From the NCBI RefSeq assembly GCF_036346295.1, contig NZ_CP107819.1, positions 2,728,001 to 2,792,000 on the forward strand: DNA of 64,000 bases, written 5' to 3'. Below, one piece after another: positions 1 to 9,123 of the stretch. Origin of the DNA: Streptomyces sp. NBC_00536 (GTDB lineage: Bacteria; Actinomycetota; Actinomycetes; Streptomycetales; Streptomycetaceae). Under the pieces are notes generated by a model. The model saw only the letters and a program-made list of their open reading frames with translations. It was not told the DNA's origin and did not search any database. Each line of letters begins with the position of its first letter. Within the stretch, counting starts at the first letter, position 1. The position numbers and the translations under genes are program-made.

Positions 1-535
1 CGTCGGAGAGGAGGACCAGGAGGTCGGCGCGGACCAGGTGGGCGACGAGGGCCGCCAGCCGGTCGTTGTCGCCGAAGCGGATCTCGTCGGTGGCGACAGT
101 GTCGTTCTCGTTGACGACGGGCAGGGCGCCCATCGCGAGGAGCTGGTCCAGGGTGCGGTAGGCGTTGCGGTAGTGGGCGCGCCTGCTGGTGTCGTCGGTG
201 GTCAGCAGCACCTGGCCGACGCGGACGCCGTAGCGCGCGAAGGAGGCGGTGTAGCGGGCGACGAGCAGGCCCTGGCCGACGCTGGCGGCGGCCTGCTGGC
301 GGGCCAGGTCCTTGGGGCGGCGGCGCAGTCCGAGCGGGGAGAGGCCGGCGGCGATCGCACCGCTGGAGACCAGCACGATCTCCTTCTCGCCGCCGCTGCG
401 GGCCTTGGCGAGTACGTCGACCAGGGCGTCCACCCGGTCGGCGTCCAGCCCGCCCGCCGCGGTGGTGAGCGAGGAGGAGCCGACCTTGACCACGATCCTG
501 CGGGCGTCGGCCACGCCCTGCCTTGCCGCTGACAC
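1..535 (-). CDS. proB: Glutamate 5-kinase, 5' part (cut by window edge)
   Basis: ATP-dependent phosphorylation of L-glutamate to glutamyl-5-phosphate, first step of proline synthesis in the cytoplasm. The reverse strand from a GTG at 533–535 reads [20 protein letters not shown], the amino-acid-kinase start, followed by the kinase motifs VSSGAIAAG and VVNENDTV and then [12 protein letters not shown]. About 178 codons are present and the C-terminal half (with any PUA domain) lies outside the window. In Streptomyces proB normally follows obg directly. Here about 8.6 kb of glycosyltransferase genes separate it from obg. Confidence 0.93.
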   Translation of the reverse strand, partial: MSAARQGVADARRIVVKVGSSSLTTAAGGLDADRVDALVDVLAKARSGGEKEIVLVSSGAIAAGLSPLGLRRRPKDLARQQAAASVGQGLLVARYTASFARYGVRVGQVLLTTDDTSRRAHYRNAYRTLDQLLAMGALPVVNENDTVATDEIRFGDNDRLAALVAHLVRADLLVLLSD

Positions 536-609
536 GTCTGTCCCCTTGCCCCTTGCCCGATGTACGGGCCTCAATCTACGGGGTGGCCTCCCGGCCGTGC
601 CCGCGGGTT

Positions 610-1068
610 TCAGAGCGTGGACGCGGGCGAGGCGGCGGGCCTCTCCGCCCCGGCCGAGGGGTTCCCGGCCGAGGGGTCCGCGGCGGGAGCGGGGTCCGCG
701 CCGGGGATCAGGATGCGCCGCGAGATCACGTAGGTGAAGGGGATCGCGATGACGGCGGCGACCAGCGGCGCGATCTTCTCGTTCATGCCGGCCCAGTCCA
801 CCAGGAGGAGCAGGCCCACGGACTGGATCACGTAGTTGGTGATGTTCGTGAGCGGGAAGAGCAGGAACTTCTTCCAGGTGGGCTTGGTGCGGTAGGTGAA
901 GTAGGTGTTCATGAAGAACGAGCCGACCATCGCCAGCACGAAGGCCAGCGAGTAGGCGGCGAAGTACGGCATGTGCGGGTGCAGCAGCAGGTACAGCACG
1001 AAGAAGGTGCCGGTGTTCACCCCGCCGACGAGGCCGAAGCGGAGTATCTGGCCGAGCTGGCTCTTCAT
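610..1068 (-). CDS. GtrA-family membrane protein
   Basis: A 152-residue protein with four hydrophobic segments and the GtrA/DPMS-like start [20 protein letters not shown]. GtrA proteins are thought to help polyprenyl-phosphate-linked sugars reach the outer face of the membrane. The ATG at 1068 overlaps the TGA of the preceding glycosyltransferase (ATGA), so the two are translationally coupled, as in gtrA/gtrB pairs. The Ala/Pro-rich tail (about residues 125–152) is probably disordered. A longer reading frame extends upstream but overlaps the neighbouring gene. Pairing with a GtrB-like enzyme suggests decoration of a wall polymer; the sugar cannot be read from the sequence. Confidence 0.85.
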   Translation of the reverse strand: MKSQLGQILRFGLVGGVNTGTFFVLYLLLHPHMPYFAAYSLAFVLAMVGSFFMNTYFTYRTKPTWKKFLLFPLTNITNYVIQSVGLLLLVDWAGMNEKIAPLVAAVIAIPFTYVISRRILIPGADPAPAADPSAGNPSAGAERPAASPASTL

Positions 1069-2051
1069 CGGGCGTCCTGCTCCAGGGGCGTACGGGGCGT
1101 GGCGGGCGTGCGGGGCGGTTCGACGGCGACGCCGTGCGATTCCTTGACGAGGAAGTGCGGGCGGCGCTTGGTCTCGTAGTAGATGCGCCCGATGTACTCG
1201 CCGATCAGGCCCAGCATGATCATCTGGACGCCGCCGATGCCGACGATGATGGCGACGAGCGTGACGTAACCGGGTGAGTCGATGCCGTTCGTGATCGCCA
1301 TGACGGTGATCCACAGGGCGTAGAGGGCGGTCAGCGCGACCAGTGACACGCCCGCCCAGATCCCGATCCGCAGCGGCCGGTTGTTGAAGGAGATCAGGCC
1401 GTCCATGCCGTAGTTCAGCAGGGACCCGAGCTTCCACTTCGTCTCGCCCGCCTCGCGCTGCGCGTTGCGGTAGTCGAAGTGGACGGTGTCGAAGCCGATC
1501 CAGGAGAAGAGGCCCTTGGAGAAGCGGTTGTACTCGGGCAGCGAGAGCAGGGCGTCCACGGCGGGGCGGGACAGCAGCCGGAAGTCGCCGACCCCGTCGG
1601 CCAGCTCCACGTCGACCCAGCGGTTGATGCCGCGGTAGTAGATCCGGCTCAGGGCGCTGCGCAGCTTCTTGTCGCCCTCGCGGGTGCGCCGGGCGATGAT
1701 CTGGTCGTGGCCCTGCCGGTAGTAGTCGAGCATGGTCGCGATGAGGTCCGGCGGGTGCTGGAGGTCCGCGTCCATGATCACGACGGCGTCGCCGGTGGTC
1801 TCGCGCAGGCCGGCGAGCATGCCGGCCTCCTTGCCGAAGTTGCGGCTGAAGGAGACGTACCGGGTCTGTTCACCGTGCGCGGCGGCGATCTTGCGGAGCT
1901 TCTCCAGCGTGCCGTCACGGCTGCCGTCGTCGACGTAGCAGACCTCGTACTCGACGGGGAGGGCATCCAGGACCCTGCGGATCTCGGTGTCGAAGCTGTC
2001 GATGACCGCTTCTTCGTTGTAGCAGGGAACCACTACGGACAGCTTCGTCAT
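1065..2051 (-). CDS. GT2 polyprenyl-phosphate glycosyltransferase (GtrB/DPM1-like)
   Basis: A 328-residue enzyme predicted to load a sugar from a nucleotide donor onto undecaprenyl phosphate at the inner membrane face. The N-terminus [16 protein letters not shown] is the GT2 fold start, and MDADLQHPP carries the metal-binding DxD region. [17 protein letters not shown] and a C-terminal pair of membrane segments (about residues 240–300) are typical of GtrB/CsbB/DPM1. The ATG at 2051 has an AGGAAG ribosome site about 6 bases upstream; the much longer open frame upstream is a shadow of the gene on the other strand. It is coupled to the GtrA gene by a 4-base overlap. Confidence 0.88.
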   Translation of the reverse strand: MTKLSVVVPCYNEEAVIDSFDTEIRRVLDALPVEYEVCYVDDGSRDGTLEKLRKIAAAHGEQTRYVSFSRNFGKEAGMLAGLRETTGDAVVIMDADLQHPPDLIATMLDYYRQGHDQIIARRTREGDKKLRSALSRIYYRGINRWVDVELADGVGDFRLLSRPAVDALLSLPEYNRFSKGLFSWIGFDTVHFDYRNAQREAGETKWKLGSLLNYGMDGLISFNNRPLRIGIWAGVSLVALTALYALWITVMAITNGIDSPGYVTLVAIIVGIGGVQMIMLGLIGEYIGRIYYETKRRPHFLVKESHGVAVEPPRTPATPRTPLEQDAR

Positions 2052-2234
2052 GAACACTTCCTGCTGGGTCCGAACGGGTGATTGTCGGCTCCCGGACCCG
2101 ACGCCCACCTCTTCCTTAGAAGTATGCACGCCGCCGGGAGGCCTGCCTGAGGTGAGTGCGGTACACGGTAGCTTTGAACTGGTGGGGGTCCCTCCGGACG
2201 GAGTCCGGGGGCGGAATGGAACAACAAGATCGAG

Positions 2235-5105
2235 GTGCACGTGCCTGACGTCTCCGTGGTCGTCATCGTCTACAACGACGCAGAGCGTCTGCCGACAGCG
2301 GTGCGGTCGGTTCTGGACCAGACTCTGGCCGGAGTCGAAGTCGTGATCGTGGACGACTGCAGCAAGGACCGGTCCTTCGCGATCGCCCAGGAACTGGAAG
2401 CGGCCCATCCGGGCCGGGTCCGGGCGTTCCGGCTGCCCGAGAACAGCGGTGGCTGCGGAGCCCCGCGCAATCACGGCATCCAGCAGGCGACCGGTACCTA
2501 CGTCATGTTCCTGGACAGCGACGACGTCCTGGAGCGCAACGCCTGCCGCAACATGCTCGACGCCGCCGAGCGGACCGGTTCCGACCTGGTCTCCGGCATG
2601 TGCGTCCGGGTCCACCTGGACAACCGGTTCGGCAAGACGACCGAGTGGTACCCCTGGATCTACTCCCGCACCCGCACCCTGGAGTCGATCACCGAGTACC
2701 CGGACCTGCTGGTCTACGACACCCTCTCGACGAACAAGTGCTACCGCCGCGCGTTCCTGCTGGAGCAGGGGCTGGAGTTCCCGGTCGGGATCCACTACGA
2801 GGACCTGCTGTTCTCGGCGCAGGCGTACGTCGCGGCCCGCCGGATCACGCTGATCCCCAACCAGGTCTACTTCTGGAACGTGGTCGAGAAGGCCGCCGCC
2901 AAGTCGATCAGCAACCGGCGCCACGAGATCGCGAACTTCGTCCACCGGATGGAGATCCACCGCCGGGTCGACGAACTGCTCGCGAGCAAGGGCCACGACC
3001 AGATCAAGTCCGCCAAGGACGCCAAGTTCCTCAAGCACGACCTGGTGCTGCACCTGCGCGACCTGCGGCTGCTCGACGACGACTACCGCCAGGAGTTCGC
3101 CCGGCTGGCCAACGGCTACCTCGCGGGCATCGACCCGGTCGCCTACGAGCACGTCACCGCCCTCCAGGCGATCTGCGCGTACCTGCTGGGCCAGGAGGAC
3201 TGGGACAACCTGCTCTCGGCCGCGGACGCCATGACGAACAAGGGGCGGCTGTCCTCCCCGCTGGCGGAGCGCGACGGGCGGGTCTACTGGTGCGCCGAGC
3301 ACCTCGACGACGCCGAGGGCCGCCGGATACTGGACGTCACCGACCAGGGCTTCCACACCACTCCCCTGACCTCCCTCACCCTGGGCAACCGGCTCACCTC
3401 GTACGAGGACGACGGCCGCGGCACGGTCACCGTGTCCGGCGCCGTCGTGAACCCGCTCGGCCGGATCCCGGCCGACGCGGAGCTGAGCGCCGAGCTGGAG
3501 TTCCGGGCCCGGCGGCAGATCGGGGTGCGGTCCTTCCGCTTCCCGGTGGCAACCGTGCGCCACGCCGGTGACACGATCGAGTGGACCGCGACGGCCGACA
3601 TCGGCTCGACCGTGCGCCCGCTCGGCATCATCGACGCCGTCTGGGACGTCCGGCTCAAGATGAAGGCCGGCGGGGACCGCATCTCCACCCGGGTCTCGGT
3701 CGGCGACGTCGACCTGGAGTCGGCGACCGCCCTGCGCGTGCGCCCCCGGCTGACCCGGCTGGTCTCCGACCGCTTCGAGCCGGAGATCACCAAGAAGGGC
3801 AACCTCTCCTACGTCCTGACCGCGGAGGGCGCCGCCGCCGTCCGCACCCAGAACCTGATCAACAACGCCATACACGGCAAGGCCGCCGGCGTGGTCAAGC
3901 GGGGACTGCGCAAGGCACTGCGGGCCCGCCGGAACATCGGTTCCGGCGAGCAGAAGGTGAAGATCTACCACGAGGTCTTCTCGAAGCTGCCCATCAAGAA
4001 GGGCACGGTCGTCTTCGAGAGCCACATGGGCAAGCAGTACAGCGACAGCCCCAAGGCGATCTACGAGGAGATGGTCCGCCAGGGCGTCGCCTTCGAGGCG
4101 GTGTGGTCCTACGCGGGCGCCCGCCCCACCGGCTTCCCCAAGGAGGCCACCCTGGTCAAGCGCTGGAGCTGGCCCTACCTGCGGGCGCTGGCCCAGGCTG
4201 AGTACTGGATCGACAACCAGGGCTTCCCGCTCGCGCTCACCAAGCGGCCGGGGACGACGTACATCCAGACCTGGCACGGCTCCGCGCTCAAGCGGATGGG
4301 CTTCCACGAACCGCGCACCAAGGCGCAGGGGCGCGCCGGGCAGGCCAAGTTCCAGAAGGCGGTGGACCGTTTCGACCACTTCCTGATCCGCTCGGAGCAC
4401 GACACCCGCACCCTCGCCAAGGGCTTCCGGCTGCGCGACGAGGTCCTGCTGCGCACCGGATATCCGCGCAACGACGCCCTGGTCGCGGCGCACCGCGCCG
4501 AGGCCGGCAGCGGGGAGCGGGTGCGCGGTCCGATCGCCGCGGAGCTGGGCATCGACCCGGACAAGAAGGTGCTCCTGTACGCGCCGACCTTCCGGGCGAA
4601 CGCGGACGGCGCGGTGGAGGGCTTCGCGTTCCCCTTCGACGTGGAGGAGTTCGCGGACCGGCTCGGCGACCGCTTCACGCTGCTGGTGCGCACGCACTAC
4701 CTCAACAGCGTCTCGCTGCCCCCGTCGGTGGCGGGCCGGGTGATCGACGTGTCCCGCAGGCACGACATCACCCCGCTGCTGGAGCTGGCCGACGCCCTGA
4801 TCACCGACTACTCGTCCGTGATGTTCGACTACGCCGTCCTCGACCGGCCGATGCTGTTCTTCGCCTACGACTACGAGAAGTACGCGACGGACATCCGCGG
4901 CACGTACTTCGACCTGAAGGAGAAGGCACCGGGCCCGGTCGTGGCCACCGCGGACGAACTCCTGCAGGCGCTGGGCGCCTTCGAGGAGGCGGACGCCAAG
5001 TACGCGGAGGCCCGCGCCCGGTTCCTCACCGAGTTCGGTGAGTACGACCGCGGGGACGCGGCCCGCCAGATCGTCGAGAAGTTCTTCACCAGGGGTGGCA
5101 AGTGA
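2235..5105 (+). CDS. Bifunctional GT2 glycosyltransferase / TagF-like CDP-glycerol glycerophosphotransferase
   Basis: A 956-residue fusion. Residues ~5–240 are a GT2 domain (VVDDC-type loop, GGCGAPRNHGI, MFLDSDDVLE). Residues ~340–520 look like a beta-sandwich. Residues ~590–950 are a TagF/TagB-type polyol-phosphate transferase with the conserved QTWHG (about 679–683), LLVRTHY and ITDYSSVMFD (about 855–864). The TagF family polymerises glycerol- or ribitol-phosphate onto wall teichoic acid at the cytoplasmic membrane face. The GT2 domain may add sugar to the same polymer (inference). Two GTG starts fit, 2235 and 2241; GAGG at 2232–2235 favours 2241. The next gene starts inside this stop codon, so the two form an operon. 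Confidence 0.87.
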   Translation: MHVPDVSVVVIVYNDAERLPTAVRSVLDQTLAGVEVVIVDDCSKDRSFAIAQELEAAHPGRVRAFRLPENSGGCGAPRNHGIQQATGTYVMFLDSDDVLERNACRNMLDAAERTGSDLVSGMCVRVHLDNRFGKTTEWYPWIYSRTRTLESITEYPDLLVYDTLSTNKCYRRAFLLEQGLEFPVGIHYEDLLFSAQAYVAARRITLIPNQVYFWNVVEKAAAKSISNRRHEIANFVHRMEIHRRVDELLASKGHDQIKSAKDAKFLKHDLVLHLRDLRLLDDDYRQEFARLANGYLAGIDPVAYEHVTALQAICAYLLGQEDWDNLLSAADAMTNKGRLSSPLAERDGRVYWCAEHLDDAEGRRILDVTDQGFHTTPLTSLTLGNRLTSYEDDGRGTVTVSGAVVNPLGRIPADAELSAELEFRARRQIGVRSFRFPVATVRHAGDTIEWTATADIGSTVRPLGIIDAVWDVRLKMKAGGDRISTRVSVGDVDLESATALRVRPRLTRLVSDRFEPEITKKGNLSYVLTAEGAAAVRTQNLINNAIHGKAAGVVKRGLRKALRARRNIGSGEQKVKIYHEVFSKLPIKKGTVVFESHMGKQYSDSPKAIYEEMVRQGVAFEAVWSYAGARPTGFPKEATLVKRWSWPYLRALAQAEYWIDNQGFPLALTKRPGTTYIQTWHGSALKRMGFHEPRTKAQGRAGQAKFQKAVDRFDHFLIRSEHDTRTLAKGFRLRDEVLLRTGYPRNDALVAAHRAEAGSGERVRGPIAAELGIDPDKKVLLYAPTFRANADGAVEGFAFPFDVEEFADRLGDRFTLLVRTHYLNSVSLPPSVAGRVIDVSRRHDITPLLELADALITDYSSVMFDYAVLDRPMLFFAYDYEKYATDIRGTYFDLKEKAPGPVVATADELLQALGAFEEADAKYAEARARFLTEFGEYDRGDAARQIVEKFFTRGGK

Positions 5106-6289
5106 GCCAGCAGAGCGTCGGGGCCGGGCCGGTGACGGACGGCGGACGGGACGTCTTCATCGTCTCCAACAGCGTGGACGAGCTGGGCGGGGTGACCACC
5201 TGGTCGCACCAGATGGCCGGGCTCCTCACCGGCCGCGGCCACCGGGTGCACGTCGTCGGCATCGCCCCGGTCGCCGAGGAGATCCGCCAGCAGCTCCCGG
5301 CGGACCTGCCGTACGCCACGACCACGCTGTACGAGAGCCACCCGCCCGCGGCCCGCCGGCTGCACGGCATCAAGGGCCGCCTCAACGCACCCGAGCGGCG
5401 GCGCCAGGCCGCCCGCCGGGCCGGGATGCGGGCGAAGGCCGAGCAGCTCAGCGCCCTGTTCCGGGCCGCCCGGCCGGGCGCGGTCGTGATCGTCACCCAG
5501 GTGTGGGCGATGGAGTGGGTGGGGCTCAGCGACACCAAGGGGCTCACCCTCATCGGGATGAGCCACGAGTCCTTCGAGGCCAGCCACAAGTCCACCCGCG
5601 CGGCCCGGGTCCGGCGCCACTACCGCGATGTGGACCGGATGCTGGTGCTGACCCCCGAGGACGCGGACCTCTGGATCCGGTCCGGGATGCAGAACGTGGG
5701 CAGCATGCCCAACCCGCTGCCCTTCATGCCGGACACCCCGGCCCCGCGCACCGAGAAGGTCGTCGCCTGCGTGGGCCGCCTCGCCGACGAGAAGGGCGTC
5801 GACCTGCTCCTCGACGCCTGGGCGGACGCCGTCCCGCAGCACCCCGACTGGACCCTGCGGATCTACGGCGCGGGCGTGGACGCGCAGATGCTGCGCGAGC
5901 GCTGCACCTCGCTCGGGCTGGACGACTCGGTCGAGTGGATGGGCAGCACGAACGACGTGCTGGGCGCCCTGCGCGGGGCCTCGGTCTTCGCCCAGGCCTC
6001 GCGGGCCGAGGGGTTCCCGATCACCCTGCTGGAGGCGATGGCGGCGGGCGTGCCCTGCGCCGCCTTCGACTGCGCGCCGGGCGTACGGGCGATCGTCACG
6101 CACGGCGAGGACGGGCTGCTCGCGCGCCTCGGCAACACCATGGAACTGGCCGGGCACCTGCGCCTGCTGATGGCGGACAAGGAGCTGCGCGACCGGATGG
6201 GCGACGCCGCCTTCCAGAGCGTGCGCCGCTACTCCAGCGCCGAGATCACCGACCGGTGGGAGAAGCTGTTCGCGTTCCTGGAGCGCTGA
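5102..6289 (+). CDS. Glycosyltransferase family 4
   Basis: A 395-residue GT-B fold enzyme. The N-terminal half has VDELGGVTTWSHQMAGLL, an acceptor-domain start typical of GT4. The C-terminal half has VVACVGRLADEKGVDLLLDA and the E-x7-E nucleotide-sugar motif EGFPITLLE near residue 303. The GTG start overlaps the TGA of the TagF fusion (GTGA), so it is co-translated. The product probably adds a sugar to the polymer or linkage unit made by its neighbour; donor and acceptor cannot be told. A strong hairpin ends the transcript 16 bases downstream. Confidence 0.87.
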   Translation: MSQQSVGAGPVTDGGRDVFIVSNSVDELGGVTTWSHQMAGLLTGRGHRVHVVGIAPVAEEIRQQLPADLPYATTTLYESHPPAARRLHGIKGRLNAPERRRQAARRAGMRAKAEQLSALFRAARPGAVVIVTQVWAMEWVGLSDTKGLTLIGMSHESFEASHKSTRAARVRRHYRDVDRMLVLTPEDADLWIRSGMQNVGSMPNPLPFMPDTPAPRTEKVVACVGRLADEKGVDLLLDAWADAVPQHPDWTLRIYGAGVDAQMLRERCTSLGLDDSVEWMGSTNDVLGALRGASVFAQASRAEGFPITLLEAMAAGVPCAAFDCAPGVRAIVTHGEDGLLARLGNTMELAGHLRLLMADKELRDRMGDAAFQSVRRYSSAEITDRWEKLFAFLER

Positions 6290-6304
6290 CCGGCCCGCCC
6301 GCCG

Positions 6305-6362
6305 TACGTACGAAGCCGCCCGCCCCGGGACAGGAACACCGGGGCGGGCGGCTTCGTACGTA
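6305..6362. terminator. Bidirectional intrinsic terminator, 24-bp perfect stem
   Basis: Arms 6305–6328 and 6339–6362 are perfect inverted complements around a 10-base loop. The hairpin lies between the convergent GT4 gene and galE and can serve both strands. Confidence 0.9.
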
Positions 6363-6371
6363 GCCTGCCGC

Positions 6372-7352
6372 TCAGCTCTTGCGGTGCGCTTCCCAGCCCG
6401 CCCACGCCGAGGTGATCATCTCGCGGACGTCGTGGCGGGCCTTCCAGCCCAGCTCCGCCGCGATCCGGTCGGCCGAGGCCACGACCTTCGCCGGGTCGCC
6501 GGGGCGGCGCGGGGTGACGACGGGCGCGATGTCGTGCCCGGTGTTCTCGTTCAGCAGCTCGACCATCTCCCGTACGGAGACGCCCTCGCCGCGCCCGATG
6601 TTGACGGTGAGGTCCCGGTACTCGCCCCGGGCCGCCCACTCGGCGAGCTTGCGCGCGGCCGCGAGGTGGGCGTCGGCCAGGTCCTCGACGTGGATGTAGT
6701 CGCGGATGCAGGTGCCGTCCGGGGTCGGGTAGTCGTCGCCGAAGATCCGGGCGCCCTGACCGGCGTCGTAGCGCTCGAAGACCATCGGGACCAGGTTGTA
6801 GACGCCGGTGTCGGCGAGTTCGGGGGTGGCCGCGCCCGCCACGTTGAAGTAGCGCAGGCAGGCGGTGGAGATGCCGTGCGCCCGGCCCGCGGCGCGGACC
6901 AGCCACTCCCCGGCCAGCTTGGTCTCGCCGTAGGGGCTCAGCGGGGCGCAGGGGGTCTCCTCGGTGACCAGGTCCACGTCGGGCATGCCGTAGACGGAGG
7001 CGGAGGAGGAGAAGAGGAAGCTGCGGACCCCGGCGGCGGCGACCGCCTCCAGGAGGACCGTGAGGCCCTGGACGTTCTCGTGGTAGTAGTGCATCGGCTT
7101 CTCGACGGACTCGCCGACCTGCTTCTTGCCCGCCAGGTGCACCACGCCGGTGATGTCGTACTGCTGGAAGGTCTCGTCGAGGACGAGGCGGTCCAGAACG
7201 GAACCGATCACCAGTGGAACGCCCTCCGGGACGCGGTCGGCGTCGCCCGTGGACAGGTCGTCCAGGACGACGACCTCCTCACCGGCGCGCAGCATCGCGC
7301 GGACGACGTGTGCGCCGATGTAACCGGCGCCTCCGGTGATCAGAAACGTCAT
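6372..7352 (-). CDS. galE: UDP-glucose 4-epimerase
   Basis: A 326-residue extended short-chain dehydrogenase that interconverts UDP-glucose and UDP-galactose using bound NAD. GGAGYIGAH (residues 7–15) is the dinucleotide-binding loop. The catalytic Y141-x3-K145 (YGETK) and the Ser run 115–117 are present, as are the family landmarks GVVHLAGKKQVGES and RYFNVAGA. The ATG at 7352 gives the usual length. It follows the GT2 gene after 16 bases, so both are probably one transcript supplying UDP-galactose to the glycopolymer enzymes (inference). Confidence 0.93.
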   Translation of the reverse strand: MTFLITGGAGYIGAHVVRAMLRAGEEVVVLDDLSTGDADRVPEGVPLVIGSVLDRLVLDETFQQYDITGVVHLAGKKQVGESVEKPMHYYHENVQGLTVLLEAVAAAGVRSFLFSSSASVYGMPDVDLVTEETPCAPLSPYGETKLAGEWLVRAAGRAHGISTACLRYFNVAGAATPELADTGVYNLVPMVFERYDAGQGARIFGDDYPTPDGTCIRDYIHVEDLADAHLAAARKLAEWAARGEYRDLTVNIGRGEGVSVREMVELLNENTGHDIAPVVTPRRPGDPAKVVASADRIAAELGWKARHDVREMITSAWAGWEAHRKS

Positions 7353-7368
7353 GCGTATCTCCCGAGCT

Positions 7369-8988
7369 CTAGCGTGACCGGCGCCCCGGACGGGCGCGGT
7401 CGAGGCGGTTGCGTACGAAGGTGGCGGCGCCCTCCGCGCCGGGCGCGAGCCGCAGCGCGAGCGATCCGGCGGCCGTGCGGTAGGGCTGCGTCAGCAGAAC
7501 ACCGTACCGGCCGCTGAGCAGCGCGCGGCGCCGCAGCAGGTCGCCGAGGGGGCGCAGGGAGGTGAGCAGGGAGCTGCCGTCGGCGCACTCCACGCTCACC
7601 CTGACGTCCCAGGCCTGGATCCCGCGCAGGCCCCTGCGGCGGCCCGTCGCGGCCAGCGCGGCGAGCCGGAAGGGCAGTTCGGCGCTCCAGCCGTCCGCGC
7701 CGTCGGGGCGCAGGTCGACCGCCGGGACCACGACCGGTTCGCCGCCCGCGCGCGGCACGAACCGCAGCTGCGCGGTGCGGGGCGCGGCCTCGGCGAGGCG
7801 CCCGTACAGGTCGTGGACACGCAGGGAAAGACGTGCGCCGCCGCCGGCCGGTTCCGCGTCGACGGTCACGGGCAGCTCGGCGACGGGCAGCTCGGCCAGC
7901 CCGTCGAGGACCGCGGGGGTCTCCTCGCTCCACACCGGGGCGCCGTCGGCGTCACGGGCGTACGGGGGCAGCAGCCGCGGCGGTTCGGCGGCGAAGCGGG
8001 TCAGGCGCCGGACGTCGGCGGGCGGCGCCGGGGTGGCGGCGAGGACGCGGACGATCCAGCGGGCCCGGGCCCCGGCCGCCCGGGTGGCGGCCTCGTCGAA
8101 CCCGGCGACGTAGTCCCGGGTCAGGGTCCACCAGGCGGCCTGGTAGCCGGGGTCGGTGCCCAGCTCCCGCAGGTACATGCGCAGGTCGTACTCCAGGAAC
8201 TTCACCTGGCAGGCGAGGCCGAGGGCGGGGTCGGCGGCGGCGAGGACCGCGGCGGCGGCGCGGTGGGCCTCGACCCGGGACGCCCAGTTCCCGACGTCCT
8301 TGCGGTCCAGGGAGATGGACACCCGGGCGGCGGCGCGGCGCACGTGCCAGACGTAGACCAGCTCGGGGACGACCGCGATGCGGGGGGCGGCGGCCAGGAC
8401 GCGGGCGGTGAAGACGAAGTCCTCGTAGACGAAGCGGCCGTCGGGGAATCGGATCGCGTGCTCGTCCAGGAAGGACCGCTCGTACAGCTTGTTGACGCAC
8501 AGGGTGTCGCGGACCAGACCGGGCCGGTCCGCGGGGCGCTCGATGACCTCGCCGGGGGTGTGCAGTCCGGGCATCCACGGCACGTCGTGGCCCTGCGGCA
8601 GCTCGCGCCGTACGCACGCGCCGACGGTCACGGGCGCGCGGTGCTCCTCGGCGCCCCGGACCAGGGCCGCGGCCGCCCCCGGGGGCAGCACGTCGTCGCT
8701 GTCGAGGAAGAGCACGTAGGGCAGGGTGGCGGCCGCGATCCCGTCGTTGCGCGGCGTGCCGCAGCCCCCGCTGTTCCCGGTGCGGTGCACGACCTTCAGG
8801 CGCGGGTGTACGGCGGCCAGCTCGTCCAGCACCTTGCCGGTGCCGTCGGCGGACGCGTCGTCGACCGCGATGACCTCGCCCACCACGGGGCCCTGGGCGA
8901 GCGCCGAGGCGACGGCTTCGCCCACGAGCGCGGCGTCGTTGTACGCGATGACCACGACGGAGACGCGGGGAGTGTTGCTGCTGCTCAC
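7369..8988 (-). CDS. GT2 glycosyltransferase, paralogue of the N-terminal part of the GT2–TagF fusion
   Basis: A 539-residue protein with a GT2 domain in residues ~8–230 (RVSVVVIAYNDAALVGEAV, GGCGTPRNDGI, VLFLDSDDVLP, CVNKLYERSFL). A C-terminal region (~350–470) resembles the middle beta-sandwich of the 956-residue fusion upstream. It lacks the TagF polymerase domain. The GTG start at 8988 has AGGA about 9 bases upstream. It lies immediately before galE. Its job is probably sugar transfer in the same wall-polymer pathway; no specific substrate is visible. Confidence 0.85.
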   Translation of the reverse strand: MSSSNTPRVSVVVIAYNDAALVGEAVASALAQGPVVGEVIAVDDASADGTGKVLDELAAVHPRLKVVHRTGNSGGCGTPRNDGIAAATLPYVLFLDSDDVLPPGAAAALVRGAEEHRAPVTVGACVRRELPQGHDVPWMPGLHTPGEVIERPADRPGLVRDTLCVNKLYERSFLDEHAIRFPDGRFVYEDFVFTARVLAAAPRIAVVPELVYVWHVRRAAARVSISLDRKDVGNWASRVEAHRAAAAVLAAADPALGLACQVKFLEYDLRMYLRELGTDPGYQAAWWTLTRDYVAGFDEAATRAAGARARWIVRVLAATPAPPADVRRLTRFAAEPPRLLPPYARDADGAPVWSEETPAVLDGLAELPVAELPVTVDAEPAGGGARLSLRVHDLYGRLAEAAPRTAQLRFVPRAGGEPVVVPAVDLRPDGADGWSAELPFRLAALAATGRRRGLRGIQAWDVRVSVECADGSSLLTSLRPLGDLLRRRALLSGRYGVLLTQPYRTAAGSLALRLAPGAEGAATFVRNRLDRARPGRRSR

Positions 8989-9048
8989 CCCAGGATCCTA
9001 TGGGACGTCCGGGGAGGGGTGACCGGTACCGTCCCACTCCAGGCGAAA

Positions 9049-9086
9049 GCCCCCGCAAAGGTCCCTGACGGGACCCCTGCGGGGGC
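9049..9086 (-). terminator. Terminator downstream of obg
   Basis: Outer arms GCCCCCGC (9049–9056) and GCGGGGGC (9079–9086) enclose GGTCCC/GGGACC around a TGAC loop. It is 38 bases past the obg stop codon. Confidence 0.8.
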
Positions 9087-9123
9087 TCTCACTGCACGCG
9101 GGCCTGCTGCCTGCTGCCTGCGG

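Noticed and set aside
2052..4763. A 900-codon N-terminal extension of the GtrB-like gene
   Set aside because: It is antisense to the TagF fusion. The ATG at 2051 has a good ribosome site and gives the family length.
1..9000. Secondary-metabolite cluster
   Set aside because: Glycosyltransferases and galE are present but no polyketide, peptide or terpene core enzyme. TagF and GtrA/B point to wall polymer.
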